From positions 1 to 6,908 of the forward strand of contig CAMWRB010000064.1 in NCBI GenBank assembly GCA_947176545.1: a stretch of DNA of 6,908 bases, given 5' to 3'. This DNA is from an uncultured Porphyromonadaceae bacterium. Lineage in GTDB: Bacteria; Bacteroidota; Bacteroidia; Bacteroidales; Muribaculaceae. Shown piece after piece: positions 5,350-6,908 of the stretch; position 1 is the first letter of the stretch; every line of letters begins with the position of its first letter. A program made the position numbers and the translations under genes. The notes beneath the pieces were generated by a model. It was not told where the DNA came from. It ran no database searches and saw only the letters and a list, made by a program, of their open reading frames with translations.

Positions 5350-6908
5350 ATGGCTAAGAAACTGAATATCCTGCGTAATGATTCATGGCTGGAACCATAC
5401 GCACCCGCTATAGAGGGAAGACATGCTGATGTGGAACGCAAGCTGCAGGAACTGACTGCCAATACCGGCGGTTCGTTGGTGGATTTCGCCAACGCCTACG
5501 AATATTTCGGGCTTCATCATCTCCCGGACGGACGCTGGATATTCAGAGAATATGCTCCGAATGCTACAGCCATCTGGCTCATAGGCACTTTCAGCGAATG
5601 GAAGACGGATGAACGTTATCGTCTCGAACGTATCGACGGTGGTGTCTGGGAACTCGAAATGCCGGCTGAGGCGCTTCATGACGGCGACCTGTTCAAGATG
5701 TTTGTAGAGTGGGACGGTGGCTGCGGCGAACGCATCCCGGCTTATGCCACACGTGTGGTGCAGGATGAGCAGACCAAAATCTTCTCCGCTCAGGTGTATG
5801 CGCCCGAACATCCTTATAAGTTCAAACACAAGTCTTTCCGTCCCGACACGAAACCTCTGCTGATATATGAGTGCCATATCGGTATGGCTCAGCAGGAGGA
5901 GAAGGTAGGGTCGTATGATGAGTTCAGGACAAAGGTATTGCCGCGCATAGCGGCCGACGGGTACAATGCCATTCAGATTATGGCTATTCAGGAGCACCCC
6001 TACTACGGCTCGTTCGGGTATCATGTCAGCAGTTTCTATGCCGCCTCCTCACGTTTCGGCACACCGGATGAACTGAAACATCTGATTGATGACGCCCACG
6101 GACTCGGAATAGCTGTGATAATGGATATAGTGCATTCGCACGCTGTCAAGAATGAGGTGGAGGGTCTCGGACGTCTGGACGGCTCCTATGACCTCTATTT
6201 CTACGGCGACGGGCGTCGTGAACATCCGGCGTGGGACTCGCTGCTGTTCGATTATGGCAAGAATTCCGTGTTGCATTTCCTCCTCTCCAACTGCAAATTC
6301 TGGATGGAAGAGTATAAGTTCGACGGTTTCAGATTTGACGGAGTGACCTCGATGCTCTATTATGACCACGGACTCGGTAAGGCATTTGGCGGATACGGCG
6401 ACTATTATGACGGCAATCAGGATACCAATGCCATAACATATCTGACGTTGGCCAACATGCTGATACATGATGTCAATCCGGATGCAATCACGATAGCCGA
6501 GGAGATGAGCGGCATGCCGGGTCTTGCAGTCAAATTCCGCGACGGTGGTATCGGTTTCGACTACCGTATGGCGATGGGTATCCCCGACTACTGGATTAAG
6601 ATGATTAAGGAGAAAAGGGATGAGGACTGGCATCCGACATCTATATTCTGGGAGCTTACCAACCGCCGCGCCGATGAGAAGACCATCTCATACTGTGAGA
6701 GCCATGACCAGGCGCTGGTAGGTGACAAAACCATAATCTTCCGATTGATTGACAAGGAGATGTACTGGCACATGATGGTGGATGACGACAACTACACTGT
6801 AGAGAGGGGAGTGGCCCTGCACAAGATGATACGCCTCGTGACGCTGGCAACCATCAACGGCGGTTATCTCAACTTCATGGGCAACGAGTTCGGACATCCC
6901 GAGTGGAT
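5350..6908 (+). CDS. glgB: 1,4-alpha-glucan branching enzyme (GH13), 3' end cut by the window
   Basis: This cytoplasmic glycogen enzyme cuts alpha-1,4 chains and rejoins them as alpha-1,6 branches. About 519 residues are visible and the frame is still open at the window end; such enzymes are commonly around 650-700 residues, so the C-terminal beta domain is missing here. The N-terminus carries a CBM48-like module (about 48-155; FREYAPNATAIWLIGTFSEW). GH13 regions follow: I, D259-IVHSH264; II, GFRFD330 with the nucleophile Asp330; III, IAE384EMSGMP with the acid/base Glu384; IV, ESHD453Q with the transition-state Asp453. The motifs HPYYGSFGYHVSSFYA, FDGFRFDGVTSM and AEEMSGMPG are those of the eukaryote-like branching enzymes (human GBE1 type) rather than E. 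coli GlgB. The start MAKKLNILRNDSWLEPY suits the family. It is divergent from ribE across a 241-base gap, with no other glycogen genes in view. Confidence 0.95.
   Translation, partial: MAKKLNILRNDSWLEPYAPAIEGRHADVERKLQELTANTGGSLVDFANAYEYFGLHHLPDGRWIFREYAPNATAIWLIGTFSEWKTDERYRLERIDGGVWELEMPAEALHDGDLFKMFVEWDGGCGERIPAYATRVVQDEQTKIFSAQVYAPEHPYKFKHKSFRPDTKPLLIYECHIGMAQQEEKVGSYDEFRTKVLPRIAADGYNAIQIMAIQEHPYYGSFGYHVSSFYAASSRFGTPDELKHLIDDAHGLGIAVIMDIVHSHAVKNEVEGLGRLDGSYDLYFYGDGRREHPAWDSLLFDYGKNSVLHFLLSNCKFWMEEYKFDGFRFDGVTSMLYYDHGLGKAFGGYGDYYDGNQDTNAITYLTLANMLIHDVNPDAITIAEEMSGMPGLAVKFRDGGIGFDYRMAMGIPDYWIKMIKEKRDEDWHPTSIFWELTNRRADEKTISYCESHDQALVGDKTIIFRLIDKEMYWHMMVDDDNYTVERGVALHKMIRLVTLATINGGYLNFMGNEFGHPEW

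Noticed and set aside
5290..5350. AT-rich stretch as a replication origin or attachment site
   Set aside because: There are no DnaA boxes, direct repeats or integrase gene nearby. AT-rich leaders are normal for Bacteroidota genes.
5383..6633. Long minus-strand open frames opposite glgB (5383-6024 and 6049-6633)
   Set aside because: The + strand frame carries every GH13 motif and a CBM48 module. The opposite frames are a by-product of GC-rich codon usage and show no domain or start signal.

Overview
The window looks like the end of an assembly contig from a member of the Bacteroidales (Bacteroidota), possibly a gut species of the Muribaculaceae/Bacteroides type. The signs are BACON and fibronectin-III-like modules joined to a DUF1566 (Lcl_C) domain, an LPP20/DUF5683 gene pair, AT-rich translation starts with no Shine-Dalgarno sequence, TAnnTTTG-type promoter boxes, and a branching enzyme of the eukaryote-like kind. 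The genus is inference only.

The first 88 bases are not genomic. Positions 19-88 match, without gaps, the 70-base Illumina P5 / i5 index / Nextera Read-1 transposon adapter, with 11 mismatches by eye against the version carrying index CTCTCTAT. In the opposite direction the adapter runs into poly-A and then poly-G, which is what a read does when it passes the end of a short library molecule on a two-colour instrument. Real sequence starts at about base 89, already inside a gene.

From 91 to 4381 four genes lie on the + strand with gaps of 35, -4 and 27 bases and so look like one operon: (i) the 3' part of a surface-type protein (BACON, two FN3-like repeats, DUF1566/Lcl_C); (ii) a small LPP20-like lipoprotein; (iii) a secreted protein with a C-terminal membrane DUF5683 domain, translationally coupled to (ii); (iv) a secreted protein with four exact 11-residue F-x-x-Y repeats, a proline-rich linker and a transglutaminase-like Cys-His-Asp domain. 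All four are exported or envelope proteins with no assigned function. This is the part of the window most likely to hold an undescribed system.

A hairpin at 4412-4447 with T tracts on both strands probably ends transcription from both sides, because the next gene, riboflavin synthase (ribE, 5108-4503), points towards the operon. A 241-base divergent intergenic region (5109-5349) carries candidate promoters for ribE and for glgB. The glgB gene (5350 to the window end) encodes a 1,4-alpha-glucan branching enzyme cut off by the window edge at about residue 519, after all four GH13 active-site regions. ribE and glgB are ordinary housekeeping/storage genes and have no evident link to the operon. 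They are visibly more GC-rich than the start of the operon.
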